Positions 1-7,677 of a stretch of DNA of 64,000 nucleotides are shown piece after piece. The translations under genes were made by a program, and so were the position numbers. The stretch is from an uncultured Eubacteriales bacterium (GTDB taxonomy: Bacteria > Bacillota > Clostridia > Oscillospirales > UBA644): the NCBI GenBank assembly GCA_934501435.1, contig CAKSTW010000002.1, positions 1 through 64,000 on the forward strand, in the 5' to 3' direction. Each line of letters opens with the position of its first letter. Position 1 is the stretch's first letter. The notes under the pieces were generated by a model that worked only from the letters and a program-made list of their open reading frames with translations, was not told where the DNA came from and did no database searches.

Positions 1-42
1 AACTGATAATTGTTGAAATTCAGAACTGATAATTACTGAAAT
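1..42. repeat. Two direct copies of a ~20-base AT-rich unit, cut by the left edge
   Basis: Bases 1-20 and 23-42 are near-identical copies of a unit beginning AACTGATAATT and ending TGAAATT, differing at two positions. The array touches the left edge, so the real copy number is unknown. It sits just before a terminator and could be the tail of an intergenic repeat or of a gene's 3' end to the left. Confidence 0.6.
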
Positions 43-44
43 TA

Positions 45-77
45 AGAGACGCGAACTTCGGTTCGCGTCTCTTTTTT
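45..77 (+). terminator. Rho-independent terminator of a gene left of the window
   Basis: A perfect 12-bp stem (45-56 with 61-72) closed by a TTCG tetraloop is followed by a run of six T on the plus strand. This is a textbook intrinsic terminator. It must serve a plus-strand unit that lies outside the window. Confidence 0.85.
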
Positions 78-131
78 ACAAAGATGAAGGCTCTTAAACT
101 TCGGCGGCAGGGCACAATTTTGAAAGCGCAA

Positions 132-165
132 TTCCCCGTCACCTCTCCTCGGGGAAGGCGGCTTT
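132..165 (+). terminator. Possible weak hairpin/terminator
   Basis: TTCCCCG (132-138) pairs with CGGGGAA (150-156), and a TTTTT run follows after a GC-rich spacer. No gene upstream on this strand needs it after the strong terminator at 45-77, so its role is unclear. Confidence 0.25.
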
Positions 166-173
166 TTCATCTC

Positions 174-202
174 TTTACAAAAGCCGTTTTCTGTGATATA
201 AT
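174..202 (+). promoter_or_regulatory. Promoter for the structured leader and lipoprotein
   Basis: TTTACA (174-179), 17 bases, then TATAAT (197-202), with TG one base before the -10 (extended -10). The predicted start near 209 coincides with the first base of the long paired element in the leader. Confidence 0.75.
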
Positions 203-208
203 AATAAT

Positions 209-396
209 GCCAAACAAACTGAAGAACGATGGGGTATTTTTACGAAAAAATACTCGCTTTTTCGTATACGCTGCCGTAATATGGTAAAAACGCAGTCCTT
301 TTCAGGCGTATACGGATATCCCGTGTTCTTGAGTTTGTTTGGCGACAATCGGGGCTTGCGTTTTTCGGTGCGTCGGCTTCGGTTGGCGCACTTTTT
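209..396 (+). promoter_or_regulatory. Structured 5' leader RNA with terminator hairpin (riboswitch/attenuator candidate)
   Basis: The leader between the promoter and the lipoprotein is about 207 nt. Seen by hand: bases 209-227 pair with 325-343 (18 pairs, one G-G mismatch). Bases 241-249 pair with 258-266 (9 bp). Bases 263-271 pair with 306-314 (9 bp), which excludes the previous helix because 263-266 are shared. Bases 286-294 pair perfectly with 357-365, crossing the first helix as a pseudoknot. Finally 368-376 pair with 383-391 (two G-U pairs), followed by TTTTT (392-396), a terminator just before the ribosome site. No known riboswitch family was recognised. It could instead be a stand-alone small RNA with readthrough. 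Confidence 0.55.
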
Positions 397-415
397 ATAT
401 TACGGAGGAAAAATT

Positions 416-1270
416 ATGAAAAAACTTTTGACACTGCTTATTGCGGCGGCTCTCGTTTTCTCTTTTGCCGCCTGCTCACCTGCCGAAAAACCCGAAAAAG
501 AACCCCCTGCAAAAACCGAGGAAAACATAGGAGACACGGAAAAAACCGAAATCCCGTCGGGAGAACAGACAACGACCGAACAGAAAACTCCCGAAAAAAC
601 CGAAAACCCGACGGAAGAGCCGGCAAAAACCGAACAAAAATCTCCCGAAAAAACCGAAACCCCGAAGCCGGCAAAAGAAACAACGGCGCACACTCACAGT
701 TTTTCACAGGCGACCTGCACTTCGCCCGCAAAATGTTCCTGCGGTCAAACGAAAGGAAACGCGCTCGGTCACAAATGGACGGCGGCGACCTGCAAAGCCC
801 CGAAGACCTGCTCTGTCTGCGGAGCAACGGAGGGGGATATCGGACAGCACAAATACGGAGATAACGGAAAATGTTCGGTCTGCGGAGCGTTCAACTACAC
901 CGTTACGGGAGCCCTGAAAACATGTATGAAACAGGCGAACAGCAGAAATGCCGGGTATTTTGACGTTTACCGGATCCTCGACGTCAGATATGTGGAGAAC
1001 GCCCGCTGCATCTGCGACACCGAGAAAAAAGACAATTATATTTCGGTTTTTATCTATTTCTATTGGGAAAAGGACGGAACTTACGGCTGGGATCTCGACG
1101 TTTACGACGTTCATAAATCGTCGGGAGGATACTCTCCGTCATTCAGCAATATCGACGTCCTGTATACATACAACGGCAACGATGAAATCGTAAAAGTCCG
1201 AACAAACGACTATTCGCTTTACTACGACGAAAACTCTCTCAAAAAAGCCGATCTGTCAAAGATTCTCTGA
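416..1270 (+). CDS. Lipoprotein with Cys-rich repeats, function unknown
   Basis: A 284-residue secreted lipoprotein. The start at 416 follows GGAGG at a good distance and begins MKKLLTLL, a hydrophobic stretch and the lipobox FAAC, so Cys20 is the likely lipidation site. Residues ~24-90 are a low-complexity linker of E/K/T/P repeats built on the unit EKTE. Residues ~93-155 hold three diverged repeats of the form H-x-(S/W/Y)...ATC-x-x-P-x-x-C-x-x-CG-x-T-x-G, with paired CxC/CxxC cysteines that could bind zinc. The last ~130 residues are a globular domain I do not recognise, rich in aromatic and Asp residues. It is a single gene with its own promoter and a structured leader, so its expression is probably controlled at RNA level. 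The linker suggests the domain is held away from the membrane, across the cell wall. Confidence 0.8.
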   Translation: MKKLLTLLIAAALVFSFAACSPAEKPEKEPPAKTEENIGDTEKTEIPSGEQTTTEQKTPEKTENPTEEPAKTEQKSPEKTETPKPAKETTAHTHSFSQATCTSPAKCSCGQTKGNALGHKWTAATCKAPKTCSVCGATEGDIGQHKYGDNGKCSVCGAFNYTVTGALKTCMKQANSRNAGYFDVYRILDVRYVENARCICDTEKKDNYISVFIYFYWEKDGTYGWDLDVYDVHKSSGGYSPSFSNIDVLYTYNGNDEIVKVRTNDYSLYYDENSLKKADLSKIL

Positions 1271-1353
1271 CAAATGACCGGCAGAACCGCGCCCGTATCG
1301 GCAGGGACTTCGCGCCTTTCCGCGTTGCTCCCGAACGGGGTTTAACGGAACAC

Positions 1354-1389
1354 AAAAAAGGGATATGAAAAATTCATATCCCTTTTTTT
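1354..1389. terminator. Bidirectional terminator between convergent genes
   Basis: The stem AAAGGGATATGAA / TTCATATCCCTTT with a short A-rich loop has a T run on the plus side (1383-1389) and an A run on the other side that reads as T on the minus strand. It ends the lipoprotein transcript on plus and the six-gene operon on minus. The stop codon of the minus gene lies inside the stem. Confidence 0.85.
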
Positions 1390-1844
1390 CTGTTTTTAAG
1401 CCGTTTTTCGGCGGCGGCAAATGCTGCTTTTTCTTCGTCCGTTTCCAAAATAACTCCGGGGACGGTCCGCACTTTTTCGTTTTCGTCAAGCGCCACCATA
1501 AGGACTTCCGCTGTCGCGATAAGCGTCTGTTCGCCGTAAAATCTTTCGGTAAAGACGTCTACCCTGACTTCCATACTCGAATTGCCGACATATACTATCC
1601 TGCCTTTGACGACGACTGTATCTTTACTGAAGGCGGGGCGCAGCATCTGAAGGTTATCGACCCTCGCAGTCGTAACGTCGCTTTCCGCGTGGCGGCGGGC
1701 AACTACCGTTGCGGTCTCGTCTATCCACCACATAAGCTGTCCGCCCGAAAGCCGCCCGTTTCCGTTCAAGGTCGGCATTGTAAGGACGTGGACCTGCTCT
1801 GCCGCGGACTCTGCCGCTCTTTTCATTTTTCTGCCGTCGGTCAT
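1374..1844 (-). CDS. Acyl-CoA thioesterase, hotdog fold
   Basis: A 156-residue single-hotdog protein of the cytosolic acyl-CoA hydrolase (YciA/BACH-like) family, which cleaves acyl-CoA to free acid and CoA. The motif GGQLMWWIDETA near residues 33-44 carries the family's conserved Gly-Gly and the acidic catalytic region; 'ARVDNLQMLRPA' forms the next conserved strand. The start overlaps the end of the ACT-domain gene by ATGA, so the two are translationally coupled. It is the last gene of the operon with paaK and iorAB, and by context would release aryl or branched acids from their CoA esters. The actual substrate cannot be read from sequence. A terminator overlaps its stop codon. Confidence 0.85.
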   Translation of the reverse strand: MTDGRKMKRAAESAAEQVHVLTMPTLNGNGRLSGGQLMWWIDETATVVARRHAESDVTTARVDNLQMLRPAFSKDTVVVKGRIVYVGNSSMEVRVDVFTERFYGEQTLIATAEVLMVALDENEKVRTVPGVILETDEEKAAFAAAEKRLKNRKKGI

Positions 1845-2272
1845 ATTCTATAAATGTCCCCCGCCTTTGTTTTGTCGTAACCCTTTTCGGAAAGAAGTTT
1901 TTCCGCTCTTGCGTGATCGCTTGTCCTTAATATCATAAGCGCCTGTCCCGTTATTTTACCCGCGCAGGCATACATATATTCGACCTCGATATCGTTATCG
2001 GACATAAGCGAAAGAACGTCTGCGGCGCCTCCCGGACAGTCGGTCATAACGACCGCCAGAACGTCGGTAATTTTGACTATCACGCCCGATTCGTTGAGGA
2101 TATTCTTTGCTTTTTCGGGGTCGGAAACGATAAGACGGAGAATTCCGAAATCCTTTGTGTCCGCAAGGGAAAGAACCCTGATATCAATATCGTTGTCCGC
2201 TATTTTTCGGGTTATTGACGCAAGACGTCCCTTTTTGTTTTCAACGAAAACGGAAAGCTGTTTCAAAGTCAT
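1841..2272 (-). CDS. Tandem ACT-domain protein
   Basis: A 143-residue protein made of two ACT domains (about residues 1-70 and 72-143) and nothing else. ACT domains bind small ligands, usually amino acids. Stand-alone double-ACT proteins often sit beside phenylacetate-CoA ligase genes, as here, and are thought to act as amino-acid sensors for that metabolism; the sensed ligand here is inferred, not seen. The first domain starts MTLKQLSVFVENKKGRL, typical of the ACT ligand loop. It lies 12 bases after paaK and overlaps the thioesterase by 4 bases. No enzymatic motif is present. Confidence 0.85.
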   Translation of the reverse strand: MTLKQLSVFVENKKGRLASITRKIADNDIDIRVLSLADTKDFGILRLIVSDPEKAKNILNESGVIVKITDVLAVVMTDCPGGAADVLSLMSDNDIEVEYMYACAGKITGQALMILRTSDHARAEKLLSEKGYDKTKAGDIYRI

Positions 2273-2284
2273 ATTTCGTTCCTC

Positions 2285-3589
2285 CTATATTTTTCTCCTG
2301 TCGATCACTCTTTTTGCCTTTCCCTCGCTGCGCTCTATCGACTTGGGGTTCACAAGGCGCACTCTCGCGCCTATTCCGAGAACGGAACGGAGAGAATCGG
2401 TGATCTTCTTTTCGGTGTTTTCGATCGTTCTTATATCGTCGGAAAAAAGTTCGTCGCTCATTTCGACGTTTACCTCAAAGGTATCGGTGTTGTTTACCCT
2501 GTCGACGATTATCTGATAATTCGGGGTTATCTTTCCGCCGCTGGTCTTAAGCAGAACTTCTTCTATCTGCGAGGGGAAAACGTTTACGCCGCGGATTATG
2601 AGCATATCGTCGCTTCTTCCGTTCGGCTTTTTCATTCTGACATGAGTTCTTCCGCAGGCGCACGGCTCGTAAACAAGAGAACATATATCGCGCGTACGGT
2701 AGCGGATAACGGGGAAAGCCTCTTTTGTAAGAGTTGTGAAAACAAGTTCTCCGACCGACCCCTCGGGCAAAACTTCTCCCGTTTCCGGGTCGATTATTTC
2801 GGGGATAAAGTTATCTTCCAGCACGTGCATTCCCTTCTGACATTCGCATTCGCACGCAACGCCCGGTCCCATGGTTTCGGAAAGACCGTAAATATCATAC
2901 GCTTTTATCCCGAGTTTTTCTTCTATCTGACGGCGCATTTCCTCCGACCACGGTTCGGCGCCGAAGATACCGACTTTAAGTTTTAATTGGTCTTTTAAGC
3001 CCATATTTTCGACCGTTTCGCCGAGATACATGGCGTAGGACGGCGTGCAGCAAAGAACCGTCGCGCCGAAATCTATCATCGTCTGTATCTGCAGGGAGGT
3101 GTTTCCCGAAGACATCGGGATAACGGTAGCGCCGAGTCTTTCCGCGCCGCTGTGAAGCCCGAAGCCTCCCGTGAAAAGTCCGTAGCCGAAAGATACCTGA
3201 ACAATGTCCTTATCCGAAACGCCGACCGCGACGAGCATTCTTTCAATGCAGTTCGCCCACATATCAAGGTCTTTTTTTGTGTAGCCGACGACAATTCTCT
3301 TGCCCGTTGTTCCCGAAGACGCATGGACTCTGACGACGTTTTCCATCGGTTCGGCAAAAAGTCCGAAAGGATAATAGTCGCGAAGGTCCTTTTTATAGGA
3401 AAAAGGAAGTTTCGGAAGGTCCTCGACGCCGTGGATATCTTCCGGGCGAAGTCCCTTTTCATCCATTCTCTTACGGAAACATTCAACTCTTTCGTAGCAT
3501 TTTTTGACCTGCGCAACAAGTCTTTCGCTTTGCAGACGGCGAAGTTCGCCGCGGGGCATACATTCGACCGTTTTATTCAATATCGACAT
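2285..3589 (-). CDS. paaK: Phenylacetate-CoA ligase family protein
   Basis: A 434-residue adenylate-forming enzyme of the PaaK family, which activates an aryl acid with ATP and CoA to the CoA ester plus AMP and PPi. The ATP loop SSGTTGKR is at residues 91-98, followed by YGLSE and YRTRD motifs of the AMP-binding family, and a compact C-terminal lid domain. Length matches the family (~430). It follows iorB by 14 bases in the same operon. In an anaerobe it may act with IorAB in the fermentative oxidation of aromatic amino acids: IorAB makes the arylacetyl-CoA and the ligase may run in reverse to make ATP. The direction is inference. Substrate could be phenylacetate, indoleacetate or a related acid. 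Confidence 0.9.
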   Translation of the reverse strand: MSILNKTVECMPRGELRRLQSERLVAQVKKCYERVECFRKRMDEKGLRPEDIHGVEDLPKLPFSYKKDLRDYYPFGLFAEPMENVVRVHASSGTTGKRIVVGYTKKDLDMWANCIERMLVAVGVSDKDIVQVSFGYGLFTGGFGLHSGAERLGATVIPMSSGNTSLQIQTMIDFGATVLCCTPSYAMYLGETVENMGLKDQLKLKVGIFGAEPWSEEMRRQIEEKLGIKAYDIYGLSETMGPGVACECECQKGMHVLEDNFIPEIIDPETGEVLPEGSVGELVFTTLTKEAFPVIRYRTRDICSLVYEPCACGRTHVRMKKPNGRSDDMLIIRGVNVFPSQIEEVLLKTSGGKITPNYQIIVDRVNNTDTFEVNVEMSDELFSDDIRTIENTEKKITDSLRSVLGIGARVRLVNPKSIERSEGKAKRVIDRRKI

Positions 3590-3603
3590 CTTTTCTCTCC
3601 TGT

Positions 3604-4179
3604 TTATTCTACCGAATATCCGAGTTCGAACGCCTTTATGTTGACGTCGAGGAACTTTGCGGGAACGGTCTTTTTTATAGTCTCAAGCCACGCGTCGTGC
3701 GGAATTTCGGTGTTTTTTGCGAGAAGGCCTATCAGAACGACGTTTACCGCCTTTATATTACCCGCTTCTTCGGCAAAACGCTGCGCGTCTACGGCTGTAA
3801 CGTCCGCCGTTTTCGCAAGTTTTTCCTTTATACCGGCGGGGTATTCCGCCGCTCCCGTTATTACGGGCATGGGGTTTATTTTGCGGTCGTTGACTATCAT
3901 TTTGCCGCCTTTTTTAAGATACGGCAGGGCTCTGTACGCCTCAAGAAGTTCGAATGCAAGCACGAGATCCGCCTCTCCTTTTCCGATTATCGGAGAGTAG
4001 ACCTTTTCGCCGTATTTCACATAAGTGACGACGCTTCCGCCCCTCTGGCTCATTCCGTGCACCTCCGAGAGTTTCACGTCATACCCCGCTCCGATAAAGA
4101 CGTTTCCGAGGATACGGCTCGCAAGAAGAGTTCCCTGACCGCCGACGCCGACGATCATGATGCTTTTGGTTTCTTTCAT
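3604..4179 (-). CDS. iorB: Indolepyruvate ferredoxin oxidoreductase, beta (gamma-domain) subunit
   Basis: A 191-residue subunit of the enzyme that oxidises aryl pyruvates with CoA and ferredoxin to aryl-acetyl-CoA and CO2. The motif GVGGQGTL near residues 11-18 is the signature of the POR gamma-type domain. The start is the ATG at 4177-4179, preceded by GGAGCGGTA; it overlaps the iorA stop in TAATG, so translation is coupled. Residues upstream in this frame are out-of-frame iorA sequence and not part of the protein. Oxygen-sensitive enzymes of this type point to an anaerobic cell. Confidence 0.92.
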   Translation of the reverse strand: MKETKSIMIVGVGGQGTLLASRILGNVFIGAGYDVKLSEVHGMSQRGGSVVTYVKYGEKVYSPIIGKGEADLVLAFELLEAYRALPYLKKGGKMIVNDRKINPMPVITGAAEYPAGIKEKLAKTADVTAVDAQRFAEEAGNIKAVNVVLIGLLAKNTEIPHDAWLETIKKTVPAKFLDVNIKAFELGYSVE

Positions 4180-5915
4180 TACCGCTCCTCCTTTTCTATT
4201 GCGCCGAACTTGCAGACGTTTACGCAAAGTCCGCAGCCGTTGCACTGCGTTTCGTCTATTTTTACGCCGTCGCCGTCGATCGAGATCGCGGGGCAGCCGA
4301 GTTTCATACACATTTTGCATTTACGGCATTTGTCGGTTATTTTGCAATGTCCCGTATATTTTACGGTTTTAAGCAGAGCGCAGGGGCGCTGGGCGATTAT
4401 TACCGAAGGTTCGTCCGCCGCGACTTCCGCCTTTACGACTTTTTCAAAATTTTCGACGTCGAAAGGATCCGCGACGGTAACTCTGTCTATTCCGACCGCA
4501 TGACAGAGTTTTTCAAGGTCGACCTGTTTTGTCGCCTCTCCCCTTATCGTCTTGCCCGTCGTCGGGTTATCCTGATGACCCGTCATTCCGGTTATCGAAT
4601 TATCGAGGATAATTACGGTATTGTTTCCTTTGTTGTATACGATGTCTATAAGCCCCGTTATTCCCGAATGGATAAAGGTCGAATCACCGATGACCGAAAC
4701 GAGGTTTTTATTAAACGCGTTGCCTCTTGCCTTTGCCATACCGAGAGCGGCGGAAACAGACGCGCCCATACATATCGTAGTATCGACCGACTGAAGAGGG
4801 GCTGCGGCGCCGAGGGTGTAGCAGCCGATATCCCCCGAAACGGTAAGTCCGAGTTTTTTGAGGACGTAAAACGTTCCTCTGTGCGGACAGCCGGGGCACA
4901 TGACGGGAGGACGAACGGGAATTTCTTCTTCGGGAGAAACGAATTCGGGATTTTCAAGCCCGAGGACCGCCGTTCTTATCATCGCGGGAGTATATTCGCC
5001 GAGGAGCGAAAATTTCTCTTTTCCGACGACTTCGAGCCCCAGAGCGCGGCAATATTCTTCGATAAACGGGTCGAGTTCTTCGACGACGAACACCTTTTTG
5101 CATTTCGCGGCAAAGTCCGAAAGGAGTTTTTCGGGCATCGGATACGCCATTCCGAGTTTCAGATAATTTACTTTGTCTCCGAGCGCCTCTTTCGCGTACA
5201 TATACGTTATTCCCGCGGTTATGACGCCGATATCGGCGCCGTTGTCCTCAACGCGGTTCAGATCGGTCTTTTCGGCAAAATGTGTGAGTTTTTTCATTCG
5301 CTCTTCAACGATAACGTGTTTTTTTATCGCCATTGCGGGCATCATAACGTTTTTCGGGATACTCTTTTCATAAGGCTTCAATGCAATTTCTTCGCGCTCT
5401 CCCGTTTCGACCATGCTCTGCGAATGGGAGACCCTTGTCGAAAGCCGGATAAAGACGGGAGTATCGTATTCTTCCGAAAGTGCAAAAGCCTTTTTCGTGA
5501 ATTCCTTACATTCCTCCGAATCGGACGGCTCAAGCATCATTATTTTTGCGGCTTTCGCGTAGTGACGGGAATCCTGTTCATTCTGCGACGAATGCATTCC
5601 GGGGTCGTCCGCGACGCAGAAGACGAGTCCTCCGTTCGCTCCTATGTAACTTACGGTAAAAACGGGGTCCGCCATAACATTGAGTCCGACGTGCTTACAG
5701 CAGGACATCGCCCTGCCGCCCGCTATCGACGAGCCTATCGCGACTTCCGCCGCGACTTTTTCGTTCGGAGCCCATTCGACGTAAATTTCAGGGTACTTGA
5801 CTATATTTTCGGTGATTTCCGTACTTGGAGTTCCGGGGTAAGACGAAACCACGCGGACGCCTGCTTCATAAGCTCCCCTCGCGACCGCGGCGTTTCCGAG
5901 TAAAAGTTCTTTCAT
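4179..5915 (-). CDS. iorA: Indolepyruvate ferredoxin oxidoreductase, alpha subunit
   Basis: A 578-residue catalytic subunit using thiamine diphosphate. The N-terminal pyrimidine-binding domain begins MKELLLGNAAVARGAYEAG; the TPP-binding region is GDSTFIHSG followed by ILDNSITGMTGHQ; the C-terminal ~50 residues are a ferredoxin domain with two [4Fe-4S] cysteine sets (C-x2-C-x2-C-x4-CP and C-x2-C-x2-C-x3-C). I chose the ATG at 5915 over the one at 5924 because AGAAAGG lies at the right distance only for 5915 and the family starts MKxLLLGN. With iorB it converts arylpyruvates from Phe, Tyr and Trp to CoA esters, feeding electrons to ferredoxin. It sits between an acyl-CoA ligase and iorB in one operon. 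Confidence 0.95.
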   Translation of the reverse strand: MKELLLGNAAVARGAYEAGVRVVSSYPGTPSTEITENIVKYPEIYVEWAPNEKVAAEVAIGSSIAGGRAMSCCKHVGLNVMADPVFTVSYIGANGGLVFCVADDPGMHSSQNEQDSRHYAKAAKIMMLEPSDSEECKEFTKKAFALSEEYDTPVFIRLSTRVSHSQSMVETGEREEIALKPYEKSIPKNVMMPAMAIKKHVIVEERMKKLTHFAEKTDLNRVEDNGADIGVITAGITYMYAKEALGDKVNYLKLGMAYPMPEKLLSDFAAKCKKVFVVEELDPFIEEYCRALGLEVVGKEKFSLLGEYTPAMIRTAVLGLENPEFVSPEEEIPVRPPVMCPGCPHRGTFYVLKKLGLTVSGDIGCYTLGAAAPLQSVDTTICMGASVSAALGMAKARGNAFNKNLVSVIGDSTFIHSGITGLIDIVYNKGNNTVIILDNSITGMTGHQDNPTTGKTIRGEATKQVDLEKLCHAVGIDRVTVADPFDVENFEKVVKAEVAADEPSVIIAQRPCALLKTVKYTGHCKITDKCRKCKMCMKLGCPAISIDGDGVKIDETQCNGCGLCVNVCKFGAIEKEER

Positions 5916-5939
5916 ATTCCACATACCTTTCTGCGGTTT

Positions 5940-7574
5940 TTATATCTCGTTCTGACGTGCGACGAGGCTTTCGCCGCAATATTTTTCGCGAAGTTTCGGT
6001 TTTTCTATCTTTCCCGTCGGATTTCTCGGCACTTTTGCGAAAATTATCCTGCGGGGTCTTTTATATTTCGGAAGATCGAGACAGAAATCGTTTATCTCCT
6101 CTTCGGTAAGGCTTTCGCCCTCTTTGACTTCAATTATCGCCGCGGCAATCTCCCCGAGACGGCGATCGGGAAGCCCTATAACGGCGACGTCCTTTACGGC
6201 GTCATGCTTTCTTATAAAGTTCTCTATCTGGACGGGGTAAAGATTTTCGCCGCCGGTTATGATGACGTCCTTTTTTCTGTCGACAAGGAAGATAAATCCG
6301 TCTTCGTCCGCCATTGCCATATCTCCGGTATAAAGCCAGCCGTCTTTTAGGACGTCGGCTGTCGCCTTTTCGTCTTTATAGTAGCATTTCATGACGCCGG
6401 GACCTTTGACGCAGAGTTCTCCGACTTCGCCCTGCGAAACTTCTTTTCCGTTTTCGTCCCGTATTTCGGTTTGCCAGCCGAAACCCGCTTTTCCTATCGC
6501 GCCGACCTTGTCCGTATTTCCGAGACCGAGATGAACGCAGCCGGGACCTATCGACTCGGAAAGTCCGTAGTTGGTGTCGTATTCCTGACCTGGAAAGACT
6601 TTGAGCCATCTTCTTATAAGGGACGGCGGCACGGGCTGCGCGCCTATATGCATAAGCCGCCACTGAGAAAGAGTAAGGGTCGAAAGGTCAATGTCTCCCC
6701 TGTCTATCGCATCAAGGATATCCTGCGCCCACGGAACGAGCAGCCAGACTATCGTGCATTTTTCGTCCGACGCGGTCTTCAGGATGCCGTCGGGCTTCAC
6801 GCCTTTGTATAAGACCGCTTTTCCTCCCGTCATGAGGCTCCCGAACCAGTGCATTTTCGCGCCCGTGTGATAAAGCGGCGGAATACAGAGGAAAACGTCG
6901 TCGTGCGTCTGTCCGTGGTGATTCTGCTCGGTGCGCGCCGCATGGATAAGACTTCTGTGCGCGTGGAGGATAGCTTTCGGAAAGCCCGTCGTCCCCGACG
7001 AAAAGTAAATTGCGGCGTCGTCTTCCTCGTCAAGATTTATTTTCGGGGCTTTTGAAGAACAGCAGGCGGTCATTCCCTCGTAACTGTCCGCAAAAGTCGG
7101 ACATTCCTCCCCGACATAAAAAAGGTCTTTGACTTTGGGTATCCTGTCGCATATCTCTTCAATTCTTCCGATGAACTCCGCTCCGAAGACAAGGGCCGAA
7201 GAGTCGGATTTTTCAAGACAGTATTTTATTTCCTCGGCGGTATATCTGTAATTGAGAGGGACGGCGACGCAGCCCGCTTTGAGTATCCCGAAATAAACGG
7301 GCAGCCATTCGAGCGAATTCATAAGCAGGACGGCGACCTTGTCTCCCTTTTTGCAGCCTCTCGTCAAAAGCAGATTTGCAAAGCGGTTGGCGCTTTTTTC
7401 GAAATCAAGCCATGTTATCTCCCGCCTCAGCGCCTCCCCCGGTTCGGTCCACATAAGAGGATATTCGCGCCAGGTCATTTTTTTCGCGGAAGTGACCTGA
7501 GGATTTATCTCGACAAGCGCCGTTTCGTTCGGGTAAAGTTCGGCGTTTTTGTCAAGCAAGTCGATTATTGTCAT
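5940..7574 (-). CDS. AMP-forming acyl-CoA synthetase (FadD-like)
   Basis: A 544-residue long-form adenylate-forming ligase, joining a carboxylic acid to CoA with ATP. Motifs: SSGTTG (residues ~192-197), YTGDMA, and the hinge DRKKDVIITGGENLYP before the C-terminal lid, which ends with GKIEKPKLR containing the catalytic lysine. Start: the promoter's -10 at 7603-7608 puts the transcript start near 7596, so the upstream in-frame start at 7595 would have no leader; GGAG eight bases before 7574 supports that ATG. It is the first gene of the operon with iorAB and paaK, so a substrate from amino-acid breakdown (aryl or branched acids) is plausible, but medium-chain fatty acids cannot be excluded. It is distinct from PaaK, so this operon encodes two different ligases. 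Confidence 0.88.
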   Translation of the reverse strand: MTIIDLLDKNAELYPNETALVEINPQVTSAKKMTWREYPLMWTEPGEALRREITWLDFEKSANRFANLLLTRGCKKGDKVAVLLMNSLEWLPVYFGILKAGCVAVPLNYRYTAEEIKYCLEKSDSSALVFGAEFIGRIEEICDRIPKVKDLFYVGEECPTFADSYEGMTACCSSKAPKINLDEEDDAAIYFSSGTTGFPKAILHAHRSLIHAARTEQNHHGQTHDDVFLCIPPLYHTGAKMHWFGSLMTGGKAVLYKGVKPDGILKTASDEKCTIVWLLVPWAQDILDAIDRGDIDLSTLTLSQWRLMHIGAQPVPPSLIRRWLKVFPGQEYDTNYGLSESIGPGCVHLGLGNTDKVGAIGKAGFGWQTEIRDENGKEVSQGEVGELCVKGPGVMKCYYKDEKATADVLKDGWLYTGDMAMADEDGFIFLVDRKKDVIITGGENLYPVQIENFIRKHDAVKDVAVIGLPDRRLGEIAAAIIEVKEGESLTEEEINDFCLDLPKYKRPRRIIFAKVPRNPTGKIEKPKLREKYCGESLVARQNEI

Positions 7575-7602
7575 TTTCATTTCTCCGTATCGCATTTCTT
7601 AC

Positions 7603-7631
7603 AGTATATCACAATTTCCGACGGCAGTCAA
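7603..7631 (-). promoter_or_regulatory. Promoter of the acyl-CoA ligase-iorAB-paaK operon
   Basis: On the minus strand, TTGACT (7626-7631), 17 bases, TATACT (7603-7608), with TG one base before the -10. A strong sigma-A type promoter. It drives six genes down to the terminator at 1354-1389 and fixes the first start codon. Confidence 0.85.
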
Positions 7632-7645
7632 CCGCAAAAGCTCGG

Positions 7646-7669
7646 AAAAAACCGCGGTTTTCCGCGGCT
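7646..7669 (-). terminator. Terminator of the first MATE gene
   Basis: On the minus strand GCCGCGG-AAAA-CCGCGGT is followed by TTTTTT. It lies between the MATE stop codon and the next operon's promoter, insulating the two units. Confidence 0.8.
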
Positions 7670-7677
7670 TTGCGTCT

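Noticed and set aside
203..343. A MITE or IS end in the lipoprotein leader
   Set aside because: The inverted arms are imperfect, start at the predicted transcript start, show no flanking target duplication that I can see, and no transposase is near; a copy search would be needed to exclude it fully.
400..827. Long minus-strand open frames opposite the lipoprotein
   Set aside because: They are made by the reverse complement of the low-complexity EKTE/PK repeats, show only Phe/Ser/Gly-rich repetitive protein, and have no ribosome site.
4347..5903. A 518-codon plus-strand frame opposite iorA
   Set aside because: It is antisense to a clear IorA protein, is very rich in Arg, Phe and Tyr, and matches no family; it results from codon bias.
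7575..7595. An upstream start (MRYGEMK) for the acyl-CoA ligase
   Set aside because: It would begin at the predicted transcript start, without a ribosome site, while 7574 has GGAG eight bases before it.
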